A DNA stretch of 42,329 nt from Streptomyces sp. NRRL S-118 (GCF_000716335.1 NZ_KL591029.1:1-42329); one strand, 5' to 3'. Positions 16,548 through 25,035 are shown, counted from the stretch's first letter. Numbers and translations are program-made. Notes: generated from the sequence alone by a model not told the origin.

Positions 16548-18185
16548 GTGGGCGTTAAACAGAGCGACTGCACCGGCTGCGGAGCACCGGTCGGCTTCAT
16601 CGACCGGCGCTACTGCTGCCGCTGCACCGCCCGGCAGAAGGATGCCGCGGCCCGTGCCGCTTGTCCCCGGTGCGGACAGCAGCGCGTCCTCCAGGCGGAC
16701 ACGGGCCGGTGCATCACCTGCTCTCGCGTATGCACCGCATGCGGGCACCCGTTGCGGAGCAAATCTTCCGCTCTCTGCCGCACTTGCCTGCGGAAGTCCG
16801 AACGCGACGCCGCCAAGGATCCGTGCCCTCGCTGCAGCCGGCCCGGATATCCGCGCGAGGACACCGGCTTGTGCGGGCTCTGCTCGCGTCCCCGGCAGGC
16901 CAAACAGCCGCCCCGGGCCTGTGAGCAATGCGGCAGAGCACGGAAGCACGCAGGGCTTGGACTGTGCTCGGCTTGCTGGCAGCGTCACCCCGATCGCCCC
17001 TTCGTCCGGGCCGAACACCTCATTGCCGAACTCGACAATCCCCCCGAGTGGCTGCAGGACTTCACGACAGATCTCGCCCCAAAGTACTCCGTCGGCCGGG
17101 CCTGCACGTTGATCACTTCCCTCGGGCGGCTTCTTCGCGACGGCCAGCCCAACCTCCCCCAGCCCGTACTCGAACGCTCCCGGCGCCCGGGGCGTTCAAT
17201 GGGCTCCCTCGCCCGTGCCCTGGAAACCTTCTTCACCAGTCGCGGTCTGGCTATGGCCACCGACCAGGCCGAGCGGCTGGCGGCCGGCCGCCGACAACGC
17301 CGGGTCCTCGCGGTTCCCGGCCCCCTGCGACCGTTGGTGGAGGCCTTCTCCGACTTCATGATCCGCTCGCGTGAGCGATCCCGGCGTGCCGGAACGCTGC
17401 CTCGCACCGACGGCACCATCGAAGCCGCACTGGCCATCGTGCGTGACCTCGCCCTGTTCCTCGCTAGCGAGCGCGGCAAGGAGGACTGGGCACTGACCGA
17501 CGTGCACGATCTCGAAGCCTTCCTAGCCGGCTCACCCAAGGCCCGAAAGCGTCGGCTGGTGGTGCTCGGACAGTTCTTCCGCTTCGCGCGATCCCGGAAG
17601 ATCGTCCTCGTCGATCCCGCCCGCGGTCTGACCGCCACAGGACCGAGCGGTCTCACCGGCACGACTCTGACGCTTGACCAGCAACGTCTGCTGTTCCGCC
17701 GCTGGACAACGGATCCAGCCGTCCAGCCGCACGAGGCCCTGCTGGGCATGCTCGCCCTGTTGCACGGCGCCTCAAGCCGCGAGGTCAAAACACTCAACAC
17801 CGTTGACCTCGACTTTCGTGCCCGGACCGCTCGGCTCGGCGACCGTCCGCATCCGGTTCCTTTGTATCCGCCGTCTTGGGTGGCAGTGGAACGCTGCCTG
17901 GCCCACCGCGAAGAACAGAAGACGGACAACCCGCATGTGATGGTCACCCGCCAGACGAAGTCCGGCCGGGGGCCGGCGTCCACCGCCTATGTCAGTCACG
18001 TCCTCGACGCCTGCGGCTTCCCACCCCGCATGATCCGCTGCACTCGACTGCTCGACCTGGTCAACACCATGGACCCCAAGCTTGTCGCCGCCGCCTTCGG
18101 CATGGACCCCGAGGCCACCATGATCTCTCTGTCCGACCGCATTGATGAGACCCGCTTGGCAGAGTGGGCGGCGGCCAACGACTGA
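16548..18185 (+). CDS. Zinc-ribbon protein with degenerate tyrosine-recombinase fold
   Basis: A 545-residue protein. Residues 1-145 hold about nine CxxC pairs (CTGC, CPRC, CITC, CTAC, CRTC, CPRC, CGLC, CEQC, CSAC), forming several zinc ribbons. A SAM-like core-binding domain (about 200-350) follows, then a tyrosine-recombinase-like domain (about 365-535). The box I region reads LLHGASSREVKTLNTVDLDF, with Ser at the position of the catalytic Arg. The box II region RMIRCTRLLDLV keeps one Arg but has Arg for the usual His. The nucleophile region FGMDPEATMISLSDRID has no Tyr. It is therefore probably not a strand-cutting integrase but an accessory DNA-binding subunit. GTG 16548 lies 18 bases after the XRE gene. 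Confidence 0.75.
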   Translation: MGVKQSDCTGCGAPVGFIDRRYCCRCTARQKDAAARAACPRCGQQRVLQADTGRCITCSRVCTACGHPLRSKSSALCRTCLRKSERDAAKDPCPRCSRPGYPREDTGLCGLCSRPRQAKQPPRACEQCGRARKHAGLGLCSACWQRHPDRPFVRAEHLIAELDNPPEWLQDFTTDLAPKYSVGRACTLITSLGRLLRDGQPNLPQPVLERSRRPGRSMGSLARALETFFTSRGLAMATDQAERLAAGRRQRRVLAVPGPLRPLVEAFSDFMIRSRERSRRAGTLPRTDGTIEAALAIVRDLALFLASERGKEDWALTDVHDLEAFLAGSPKARKRRLVVLGQFFRFARSRKIVLVDPARGLTATGPSGLTGTTLTLDQQRLLFRRWTTDPAVQPHEALLGMLALLHGASSREVKTLNTVDLDFRARTARLGDRPHPVPLYPPSWVAVERCLAHREEQKTDNPHVMVTRQTKSGRGPASTAYVSHVLDACGFPPRMIRCTRLLDLVNTMDPKLVAAAFGMDPEATMISLSDRIDETRLAEWAAAND

Positions 18186-18192
18186 TCTCTGG

Positions 18193-18654
18193 TCAGAGTT
18201 CGTACGGGTAGAGAGCGATCTTCTCCCGCTCTATGAAGAGCTCGACCCACGTGCCGGCAACACCCTCTGGCAGCGGATCAGCAAGGTCCAGCAGAATCTG
18301 CGAGCCATCGAAATCCAGCACGGCGGCGCCGTCCACGGTGAGATCCAGCCGTCCGCGCAGGACCACGCAGTGCCCGCCAGGTCGGACTCCCGGTCCGACG
18401 CCGACAGCCGGTTTCGCGTTCTGGCCCCAGGCGATGTCCTCATCGACCGTCCACTCAACCTGGTACCTGCCCGGCTTCGCGGCCTGGTCACCGCACCAGC
18501 GGACCGCTGTCCCGCCGAACGGCGTCCGGACCTGGGCCAGCCAGGGGCTCCAAGGAAACTTTGCGACCTTCACCAGTTCGACCAGCATCGTTCGATCATG
18601 CAGCAGCATCCGCGTTCCTGCCGGAACCCGTAAGGTTTCGGCGCTGCCTGACAC
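18193..18654 (-). CDS. Conserved hypothetical, beta-rich
   Basis: A 153-residue protein from GTG 18654. It is rich in beta-type segments (HCVVLRGRLDLTVDGAAVLD, ILLDLADPLPEGVAGTWVEL) and ends ELFIEREKIALYPYEL. It resembles a hypothetical protein I have seen repeatedly in Streptomyces, without assigned function; the style is like a small immunity or adaptor protein. No strong ribosome binding site precedes the GTG. It converges with the zinc-ribbon gene, the two stops being 7 bases apart. The 5-prime side abuts an IstB fragment, so its promoter may have been changed. Confidence 0.6.
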   Translation of the reverse strand: MSGSAETLRVPAGTRMLLHDRTMLVELVKVAKFPWSPWLAQVRTPFGGTAVRWCGDQAAKPGRYQVEWTVDEDIAWGQNAKPAVGVGPGVRPGGHCVVLRGRLDLTVDGAAVLDFDGSQILLDLADPLPEGVAGTWVELFIEREKIALYPYEL

Positions 18655-18674
18655 AGGTTCGCCGGAAACGTGTG

Positions 18675-18944
18675 CGCTTTGCTGAAGGTCTTGTTCGAAG
18701 TCAGGACGATCGAGCCCTTTTCGTAGCGCTTGGAGATTACTTGGAACACCAGGTTCGCCTCGGCGCGTTCGAGGGGCTGGTAGCCGACCTCAGCGACGAC
18801 GAGAGTTCCGGGCCGGAGGTAGGTGCGGAGCTTGCTGTTGAGTCGTCCAGCCGCCTCGGCGACCTTGAGCTGGCGGACCATGTAGTCGAGGTTCGTGAAG
18901 TAGACCGAGAATCCGGCCCGGCAGGCGGCGACCGAGAGAGCGAC
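18675..18944 (-). pseudogene. IstB-like ATPase fragment of an IS21 element
   Basis: The minus strand reads VALSVAACRAGFSVYFTNLD, YMVRQLKVAEAAGRLNSKLR, TYLRPGTLVVAEVGYQPLER and NLVFQVISKRYEKGSIVLTS, NKTFS. This is the middle of the IstB transposition helper of IS21-family elements. Both ends are missing: the P-loop, and the segment after SNKTFSEW. The Walker B acidic residue (normally VVDEVGY) is Ala here. No IstA transposase is nearby. It is a dead scrap. Confidence 0.8.
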
Positions 18945-19368
18945 GGTGGCGGCAGACCACCAGTCTTCAGCCCACCGGTCGATTCCTGCAACGGCGTTCG
19001 ACGACGGTCGACGGCGCGGTGCATGTGGTGATCTGGCGCAGGGCCGGCACAGCGCAACCGCTTGCGCCCTCATCACCGGTGCGCGCGAGGGCCTCGCCCC
19101 GCTGGTCCTTACCGGCCCTGCCTTCGGCGGATCGGACGGATCCGCCTTCGGCACGTACCGTGAGGCGCTCCACGCCTACGTGAAGGGCGCCGACCCCGAG
19201 CCGGCAGCGCAGCGGGCGCTGCAGAGGGCCGAGCAGGCCAAGGACTGGGGGGCTCGCCATGCCGTCGCTCGCAACGCACCGCGCCTACTGCTGTTCGCGG
19301 ACCGCGCCGACAATCCTGGCTTTGTTGAGGAGTTCCGAGAACGTTCGATGCTCGACGGTGAGAGCGCT
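18945..19368. other. Gap with an unassigned plus-strand fragment
   Basis: There is no intact gene. On the plus strand, about 19126-19362, the frame reads SAFGTYREALHAYVKGADPE, PAAQRALQRAEQAKDWGARH and LLLFADRADNPGFVEEFRER. This is normal-looking protein sequence from an unknown family, but it lacks a start and is fused to sequence antisense to the DUF1772 gene. Confidence 0.4.
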
Positions 19369-19953
19369 TCATGGAGCGGGGGAGTGATGTCGCTGAGTGT
19401 TAGGAACGTCAGGGTGCTTGCCACGGGACGTTCGGTATGTGTCGCGAGGAACCCGATCAGGTGCCTGGCTCTCGCGTCCAAGCGAGCCTCGTGAGGGAGC
19501 GGTCTCTCGCAGTGCCAGGAAGGTGAGGAGGGCGAACGCCACCACGGCGGTGAGGGTACGAGCGTAGTTGAACAGTTCCCAGCGGTGCAGGATGCCTGCG
19601 TGGTCGGCCGGCGGCGCAGTGGCGGCCCACTGCTTGATGCGGCCGTTGATCGGTACGTTCCCGAACCGGGTGATCAGGAAGGACGCGACAGTCAGAGCAC
19701 CTGCCGTGGCCGCGAGGACTCGTGTCCGGCCGCGCGTGAGAGCAGCCAGGGCGAGGGAGCTGAGGGCTGAGATCGCCATGGTCCCCTGCACGGTGATCCC
19801 GTTCATCTTCATCAGCTCGGTGTGGAAGTCGAGTCTCATGTCGAGTGGCACGGCGTTGAAGGTCGGCATGAGATTCGCGGCGCCGTAGCAGAAAGCGCCG
19901 GCAAGCAGCCCGGTGGAGAGCAGGGACAGTCCCTGGAGCAGACGCGTGCGCAT
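19369..19953 (-). CDS. DUF1772 (anthrone-oxygenase-like) membrane protein
   Basis: A 194-residue protein with four hydrophobic segments (LLQGLSLLSTGLLAGAFCYG, MAISALSSLALAALT, VLAATAGALTVASFLITRFG, TLTAVVAFALLTFLAL) and the DUF1772 features NVPIN and W..FNYARTLTA near the last helix. The ATG at 19953 has AAGGAGG upstream, the best ribosome binding site in this part. The last 45 or so residues after FLALRE are hydrophilic and unlike the family, so the natural C-terminus may have been replaced at the junction with foreign DNA. DUF1772 genes often sit beside oxidoreductases and regulators; here a LysR regulator and an isomerase remnant are next to it. Confidence 0.82.
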   Translation of the reverse strand: MRTRLLQGLSLLSTGLLAGAFCYGAANLMPTFNAVPLDMRLDFHTELMKMNGITVQGTMAISALSSLALAALTRGRTRVLAATAGALTVASFLITRFGNVPINGRIKQWAATAPPADHAGILHRWELFNYARTLTAVVAFALLTFLALRETAPSRGSLGRESQAPDRVPRDTYRTSRGKHPDVPNTQRHHSPAP

Positions 19954-19990
19954 GGTGGTGCCTCCTTGCGAGAGTGAGCGGTACTCAGGT

Positions 19991-20647
19991 TCAAACGGTG
20001 GTGAAGCGGCCGCTCGCTTCGCCCCGGAGCTGACCGTTCGGAAGCCTGCGGCCGAAGGCGAGCAGAAGGAGGTCCTGGGCGGCGCACCGTACACGGGAGA
20101 GCCGGATCCGTACGACCAGTCCAGGTCCTCAGCGCACGGCCGCACTTCGGCGATGTCGGCGGGAGAACCTCAGGCCGCTCTGGGCCGAATCCCGTCGAGC
20201 AGCACGCGCAGCCGCTCCTTGGGGGACACGCCGGTCGAGGCCGAGAGCGACGGTGATGTCCAGTCCGTGCACCACGTCGTGGCCGAGCGCCGCCGTGTAC
20301 CCGCCGACCGGTGACGTCCAGGGGTAGTGCGGCGCCCCCTCCCGCAAGAACGCGGCGAGCTCGGCGGTGAAATGAACGGCCGCGTCCCTGCGCGCGCCAC
20401 GGTCGGTCATCCCGTGCAGGTTCCCCCGCGCCCTGGCCGGTTCGCCGAGCGTCGCGGGCAGGGAGAGCCGGAACCCCAACGGCATGTGGGCCGCGACCTC
20501 ACGGACCCACCATCCCGCGCAGAGGCTCGGGTCGTCCCACTGGTCGTCACGCGGGCCGTCGAGCAGGTCGGCCGGCTCGTGGCGTTCCGCCGCGATCCAC
20601 GCCGTGACCTCCGCGTTCCTGCCCTTGCGAGATGTCGCCTTCTCCAT
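19991..20647 (-). pseudogene. Mycothiol-dependent maleylpyruvate isomerase-like protein, multiply frameshifted
   Basis: The ATG at 20647 opens a DinB-superfamily metal-binding domain: VTAWIAAERHEPADLLDGPR, DPSLCAGWWVREVAAHMPLG and GGYTAALGHDVVHGLDITVA. These supply the W..PS.C..W.vr....H and HG.D metal ligands of TIGR03083-type proteins. The rest is spread over other frames: PKERLRVLLDGIRPRAA, then ADIAEVRPCAEDLDWSYGSG, then QDLLLLAFGRRLPNGQLRGE, ending FTTV-stop at 19991. At least three indels are needed. Such proteins use mycothiol as cofactor, so this marks an actinobacterial host. The LysR gene is divergent from it. Confidence 0.78.
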
Positions 20648-20718
20648 GTGAGCAAGCTTGCGGCCAACCGAAACATAATTCCAATAGATTGATGTGCTGC
20701 GATCTAGAATCACTGGTT
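20648..20718. promoter_or_regulatory. Divergent promoter region with probable LysR operator
   Basis: The 71 bases between the isomerase remnant and the LysR gene are much richer in A/T than their surroundings (ATAATTCCAATAGATTGAT). LysR proteins usually bind T-N11-A sites in such divergent spacers; ATAATTCCAATAGATTGAT contains plausible matches. No exact operator can be fixed by eye. Confidence 0.45.
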
Positions 20719-21636
20719 ATGGAACTTCGCCAGTTGCGCTACTTCGTCACCGTCGTCGAGGAAGGCGGTTTCACCCGCGCCGCCGCCCGGCTGCATCTGG
20801 CCCAGCCTGGCCTCAGCGCCCAGATCCGCCAGCTGGAGAAAGAGCTCGGTCAACCCTTGCTCGACCGTTCCAACCGGTCGGTGACCCCGACCGAGGTGGG
20901 CCGGGCCGTCCTGCCGTACGCGCGCGCCGCACTGGCGGCCGCGGAGGCGGTGCGACAGACCGTGGACGAGCACACCGGACTGCTGCGCGGCCGTGTCATC
21001 CTCGGACTGGTCTCCGGCGCCACGAGCCACGCCTTCGACGTCGCCTCGTTCCTCGCGGACTTCCACAGCGCCCACCCCGCACTGGAGATCGCACTCACCG
21101 AGGACACCTCGGAGCGGATGCAGGCCGCACTCCTGTCCGGAGAGATCGACATCGCCCTCCTCGGACCCACCGGGGAAGCACCCCCGCCCGGCATCGCCTA
21201 CCGCATGGTCATCGACGCTCCGCTCGCCGCCGCCGTCGCACCCGGCGACCCGCTCCTCACCCCCACAGACCGCCCCAACGTCCCCCTGGCAGATCTGCGG
21301 GACCGCCCGCTGATCTGCCTGCCGCAGGGAACCGGAGTCCGCGCGGCCCTCGAACGCGCCTGCGCACAGGCCGGATTCCGGCCCAGAGTCGCCTTCGAGG
21401 CAGCATCCCCCCACGTCCTCGCACAGCTCGCCGCCCGAGGCTTGGGCGTCGCCGTACTGCCCCTGGGCGAGGAGGAAGTGGACCTCGGCGGACCGCTGCG
21501 CACCCTGCAGATCGTCGAACCCCGGATGCGTGCCCGTATCGTCCTCGCCTGGCCCGCCGCCGGGCCCGCGAGCCCTGCGGCCCAGGTGCTCCTCGACCGA
21601 TTGCGCGAGGCGCTGCCGAAGGCCGCCACGCCGTAG
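20719..21636 (+). CDS. LysR-family transcriptional regulator
   Basis: A 305-residue protein with the N-terminal winged helix-turn-helix (MELRQLRYFVTVVEEGGFTR, AAARLHLAQPGLSAQIRQLE) and the periplasmic-binding-like effector domain from about residue 90 (GRVILGLVSGATSH, GEIDIALLGP, ARGLGVAVLP). The length is typical of the family. It is divergent from the maleylpyruvate isomerase remnant and probably controlled that gene and itself through the 71-base spacer. The gene is intact while its likely target is broken. A perfect hairpin follows the stop. Confidence 0.92.
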   Translation: MELRQLRYFVTVVEEGGFTRAAARLHLAQPGLSAQIRQLEKELGQPLLDRSNRSVTPTEVGRAVLPYARAALAAAEAVRQTVDEHTGLLRGRVILGLVSGATSHAFDVASFLADFHSAHPALEIALTEDTSERMQAALLSGEIDIALLGPTGEAPPPGIAYRMVIDAPLAAAVAPGDPLLTPTDRPNVPLADLRDRPLICLPQGTGVRAALERACAQAGFRPRVAFEAASPHVLAQLAARGLGVAVLPLGEEEVDLGGPLRTLQIVEPRMRARIVLAWPAAGPASPAAQVLLDRLREALPKAATP

Positions 21637-21659
21637 GGCGAGAGCCCAGGACGTCGCTT

Positions 21660-21695
21660 TTGGTTCTTGCCAGGCTGTCCGTCGGCAAGAACCAA
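21660..21695 (+). terminator. Hairpin terminator after the LysR gene
   Basis: A perfect 12-bp stem (TTGGTTCTTGCC with GGCAAGAACCAA) with a 12-base loop begins 24 bases after the LysR stop. There is no U-run. The ISL3-type element starts about 45 bases further on. Confidence 0.65.
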
Positions 21696-21732
21696 GAGAG
21701 AGGCCTGACGCGACACGCCGAAAGGGTGCTCT

Positions 21733-21740
21733 CAGGACTC
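21733..21740. repeat. Target-site duplication, left copy
   Basis: CAGGACTC lies directly outside the left inverted repeat of the ISL3-type element. The identical octamer lies directly outside the right end at 23488-23495. Eight bases is the duplication length known for ISL3-family transposition. Confidence 0.85.
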
Positions 21741-21775
21741 GGTTCTGGCACAGATCTTGGGGAATGGTCGCGGAG
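21741..21775. repeat. Left terminal inverted repeat of the ISL3-type element
   Basis: It begins GGTTCTGGCACAGATCTTGG and matches the reverse complement of 23453-23487 over 35 bases with two mismatches. The start with GG and the AT-rich middle fit ISL3-family ends. Confidence 0.85.
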
Positions 21776-21817
21776 GGTGACGGTGTCGTTCGATTGAGGG
21801 CGCGGGTCCGGGGCCCG

Positions 21818-23311
21818 TCAGCGTTCTCGCATTCTGGTCCACCACCAGCCGAACACCGTCAACTCAATATTGTTGGGGTCGGGCAGGGTGCGGCGCTCGA
21901 ATTCGACTGCGTCGATCCAGGTGGAGAGTGTGGAGCCGAGGCGGTCGGTGAGTATCTCGCCGAAGTCGCGGACGGACGTGTCCGGCGGCTGTGTCCAGTT
22001 CAGGGCAGCGTGCAAGGACATCCTTCAGGCCGGCCCGGTCTGCCTCGTTCAGCGCAGTGGGGTGTCGGGTGAGCCAGCCGGTCACCTGACGCACCGTCGG
22101 AGATCGGGGTGGCGTGCCGGCGGGAGTCCCGCGGAGGGTGGCGATGTGGGCGCGGACCATCTGGTAGGTGACGGGCGCGTTGTCGGCGACGAGTTCGCTG
22201 TGGATCTGGGTGACGCTGGTGCATCCCGCGGCGAAGCGTCGCTCCAGGTGGAGCTTGTAGGGGCCCAGTCTGCTGGGGCGGGGCCGGTTTTCGCGGATGG
22301 TGTCCTGCCAGTTCGCGGCGTTCGCGTATCTGAGCACGGTGTTGAGGCCCCAGCCCAGGTGCCGTGCAATCGCCCGGCGTGAGTGACCTTGAGCAAGAAG
22401 CTCGTGGACCAGGGCATGTGCTGCCTTCTTCCGCTCGGCCCGCCGGCCGACGGGCACCGAGTCGTCCTGCGGCAGACCGGAAGCCAGCCGGGTGGCCTCC
22501 GGCAGGATGCCACTGGGCGAAGGATTGCGCAGGCAGACGCGATGGACGGCGACGCAGGTCTCCACGGCGCGGCCGAGGCCCTGCCACAGAACCGGTCAGC
22601 GACCTGCAGAGCATCAGGGGCACCGCGGCGGGCGCCCTCGGCATAGGCGCCCGCCCGGTCCTGGCAGATGATCTCCACGCCGGGGTGACGGACAAGCCAC
22701 GCGGCCAGCGGTCCGGCTTCACGCTTCGGGAGCACATCGACCACGCGATGGTCTTCGACGCTGGTGAAGACCGTGGAGTACGTCTGGCCGCGACGGATCG
22801 CGAAGTCGTCCACGCCCAGCACACGCGGCGTGCTGAACGCGGGATCGGGCAATGCCATGACCCTGCGCAACAAGGTCATCCGGCCAGCTCCGAAGCCCAG
22901 CTGGGCAGCCAGCCAGCCAGCCAGCCGGGCGCCGGCCCGCCCGGCCAACGCGAGCCCCACCCGCTCCAGGGCACGGTTGAGCCGCGTGGTGAACCGTGCG
23001 TGCGGGGCGGCCGGCCGGGAGAACGGCTCGGCGAACGTCCGGCGCGGGCAGTCCGCCGCTCCGCAGATGAAGCGCCGGACCGTCAGCCCGATCACGAAGC
23101 CCTGCTCAGCGAGTGGAAGGTCCCTCAGCCTGCGCTGGTATCGGTCGTGGACCCGTCCCGAGAACCGGCCATAGTCCGGACACGCAGCCCCGGCCGCGCG
23201 GCCTGTCACCACCGCCTCGACCGTGCCGAAGGCGGCCGAAGCCGCCTCGACATCCACATCGTCTATCCCCTCGAACACCAGTGAGCCCCAGAACGGTGCA
23301 TCGGTCCGCAT
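21818..23311 (-). pseudogene. ISL3-family transposase, frameshifted
   Basis: Starting near ATG 23311 ([20 protein letters not shown]), the first frame carries the N-terminal zinc-finger region, with CPDYGRFSG in place of the expected CPxC. It also has the DDE region [19 protein letters not shown] and [21 protein letters not shown] shift near 22590 leads to [15 protein letters not shown], the inserted helix-turn-helix [20 protein letters not shown] and a long helical part. A second shift near 21985 gives RDFGEILTDRLGSTLSTWID. The final catalytic Glu region (GxVEGhvNRiKmlKRqm in the family) is not present before the stop at 21818. The protein is not functional. Confidence 0.85.
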
Positions 23312-23452
23312 GACCAGCACCATCACCGTCCACAACCGACCGCAGCAGCGATCGGCAGACACCTGAGGCAGCGTCAATTCGGTCCGTGAGACGACAAGAC
23401 GTACGCCGTCTCACACGACCCCGTCTCCTCGCAATCGAACGTAGAGGTAACG

Positions 23453-23487
23453 CTCCGCGACGACTCCCCAAGATCTGTGCCAGAACC
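23453..23487. repeat. Right terminal inverted repeat of the ISL3-type element
   Basis: Its reverse complement begins GGTTCTGGCACAGATCTTGG and agrees with the left repeat at 21741-21775, except for two bases in the AATG/AGTC part. Confidence 0.85.
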
Positions 23488-23495
23488 CAGGACTC
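23488..23495. repeat. Target-site duplication, right copy
   Basis: CAGGACTC is identical to the octamer at 21733-21740 and directly adjoins the right inverted repeat. Confidence 0.85.
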
Positions 23496-23815
23496 GCCAA
23501 TATTTCAGGCGCCCGCAACGAGCGAGTCTCTCCGCGCTGAGCGACAAGCGTTCCCGCCTCTCCCTTTCGTAGCCACCCGTGGAGATGTGGCTGAGCAGGC
23601 CCGTTGGAACTGACCGTTATTCCGTGACGACTACGCCAAAAGGCGGTCTGCGCCCCAGTCCAGGCAGCCGCCGCCGTGTCGCCGACGACGCCGTGGCTCC
23701 CAGAAGGAAGGCGTGCGTGAGGCGCTCGGCCAGCAGTCGGGGCAGACCGGCCGTGTGGTGGATGTTGTCTGCCCGGCACGTGCCATCTGGGGCAGCAGGC
23801 CCGCTCGCCGGGCCG
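23496..23815. other. Gap with no recognisable gene
   Basis: About 320 bases between the right end of the IS and the stop of the GYD-domain gene. I see no coding segment with family resemblance on either strand, and no clear hairpin. Confidence 0.5.
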
Positions 23816-24142
23816 CTACGCGCCGGGAGCCCGATATTGGACTTGCTCGGCTCTGCGCAGGGCATCCAGCGTTTCATCGACGCTCAGGAGAACGGTCGTC
23901 TCGAACGAGCTCAGCGCGCCACCTCCACTGATCGCCAGCGCAACCGAGGCCATGGACACGTTGTCCGGAGCTTCCCAGAGGTTATAGCCGTCGTGCGTGC
24001 CGAAGGCGTACCAGAAGCCGTGGAGCTTCCCACCGACCGACTCGATGTACGACCGAGCGGCCTTTGCCCGGTCCTCGGGGTGGCCGATCAGCCTCGCCCA
24101 AGTCTCGGGTGTGTAGCTGAACCTAGACAGATAGAGCGGCAT
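23816..24142 (-). CDS. GYD-domain protein
   Basis: A 108-residue protein starting MPLYLSRFSYTPETWARLIG at ATG 24142, with AAAGAGAG upstream. It contains the GYD family features SVGGKLHGFWYAFGTHDGYN, where the name-giving motif reads HDGYN here, and a C-terminal helix with VDETLDALRRAEQ. These small ferredoxin-like alpha/beta proteins form dimers or larger rings; no reaction is established for the family. The length is normal and the gene is intact. An AlkA-type glycosylase remnant ends just upstream on the same strand. Confidence 0.88.
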   Translation of the reverse strand: MPLYLSRFSYTPETWARLIGHPEDRAKAARSYIESVGGKLHGFWYAFGTHDGYNLWEAPDNVSMASVALAISGGGALSSFETTVLLSVDETLDALRRAEQVQYRAPGA

Positions 24143-24224
24143 CGTGACTCTCTTTCGTTCCATCAATGGATGCCCGCGCTGGGTGGGAGAAGGACCGGGG
24201 TGGCCCGCGGTTCCCCCGAACGGC

Positions 24225-24541
24225 CGGGTGGAGACCCTCTGTCCCGGCATGCTGGCGACCAAGGCCTCCATGACGGGTCCGGTCCGCGTCAGGTGCAGCC
24301 CCGGGTACGGGCGGACGGCTTGGACGACGATCCGTGCCGCGCTGTGAACGCGGCGGGCTCGTCCTCGGCACCGAGGAGGGCTGGCAGCGTCTCCAGGGCC
24401 CAGTCGGCACCAGGCCCCCACGCCTCACCGACGATCGCCGACGATCGCACCGGCTACGGCGGAGGGTCGCAGTGTCACGGGTCCATGCGGGATTCGGGAG
24501 GCCCGCCAAAGCGCTCCGGCGTCCCAGCGGCGCTCAGCCAT
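24225..24541 (-). pseudogene. AlkA-like DNA-3-methyladenine glycosylase, N-terminal remnant
   Basis: From ATG 24541 the reading is MAERRWDAGALWRASRIPHG and PVTLR. After frame changes it gives AWGPGADWALETLPALLGAE, DEPAAFTARH and LHLTRTGPVMEALVASMPGQ. I recognise the N-terminal part of the actinobacterial AlkA-type base-excision glycosylase (family pattern HPGLRLTRTGLVMEaLvpsileQkv). The helix-hairpin-helix and catalytic Asp that should follow are absent. At least two indels plus a 3-prime deletion make it non-functional. Confidence 0.6.
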
Positions 24542-24580
24542 GCCGCCATGCTAGGCAGTGTCTTCAAATGATCTCGGATT

Positions 24581-24760
24581 GTGGATCACGGTGGCGTGAT
24601 ACTTCGCCATGAACTGTCCGATGCCGAGCGGGAGTTTGTCCGGCCGTTGCTGCCAGAGTCGTTGCGGGGGCGGAAGCGGCTGGAAGACCGCAGGGTCCTG
24701 AACGGGATCGTGTGGAAGTTCCGCGCCGGTGTCGCCTGGCGGGACGTGCCCGAGAGGAAC
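24581..24760 (+). pseudogene. IS5-family transposase, N-terminal fragment
   Basis: The frame reads LRHELSDAEREFVRPLLPES, LRGRKRLEDRRVLNGIVWKF and RAGVAWRDVPER. This is the conserved N-terminal domain of IS5-family (IS427-like) transposases, normally continued with YGPW.T...RF.RW. Here it breaks off at DVPERN and joins an MMPL transporter fragment. The preceding bases (AGTGTCTTCAAATGAT) may be the element's left end. No catalytic DDE residues are left. Confidence 0.8.
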
Positions 24761-24774
24761 ACCGCCGCGGTCAC

Positions 24775-25035
24775 CCGACACCGATGGCCGTGGCCTTGGG
24801 CCTGCAACACACGGGCCGCCTGTTCACCTCGGCCGCGCTGGTCTTCGTGACCGCCGCGGCGCCCCTGGCGACGTCCTCCCTGCTGCTGCTCAAGGTGTTC
24901 GCGTCTGACTCGCGCTCGCCGTCCTGCTGGACTGCACCGTGGTCCGCGCGCTGCTGGTCCCACCCTTCATGAACCGCTTCGGTGACGCCAACTGGTGGTT
25001 CCCGACTCTGCCAGCGCGGGCCCCTCACCGACCGG
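24775..25035 (+). pseudogene. MMPL-family transporter, C-terminal fragment
   Basis: The sequence AVALGLQHTGRLFTSAALVF and VTAAAPLATSSLLLLKVFA, then after a shift near 24915 LAVLLDCTVVRALLVPPFMN and RFGDANWWFPTLPA. It matches the last membrane segments of MMPL/RND-type lipid transporters (family pattern ...GLq.TGr.vtaAAl...., D.tvvR.llvPa.m...G..nWW.P). Everything before this end is gone, having been replaced by the IS5 fragment. Confidence 0.7.

Larger units (their letters stand above)
21741..23487 (-). mobile_element. ISL3-family insertion sequence, structurally complete but dead
   Basis: The element is 1747 bases long and is bounded by 35-bp inverted repeats (33 of 35 bases match) and flanked by an exact 8-bp direct repeat CAGGACTC. 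Inside lies one transposase gene on the minus strand, broken by at least two frameshifts and lacking its C-terminal end. The intact ends and target duplication show that it arrived by normal transposition and has not been rearranged since. It inserted in the space after the LysR terminator. Confidence 0.85.

Noticed and set aside
16548..18185. Calling the zinc-ribbon protein an active integrase and searching for att sites
   Set aside because: The catalytic Arg/His/Tyr positions do not match. No tRNA gene or direct-repeat att pair is visible around it.
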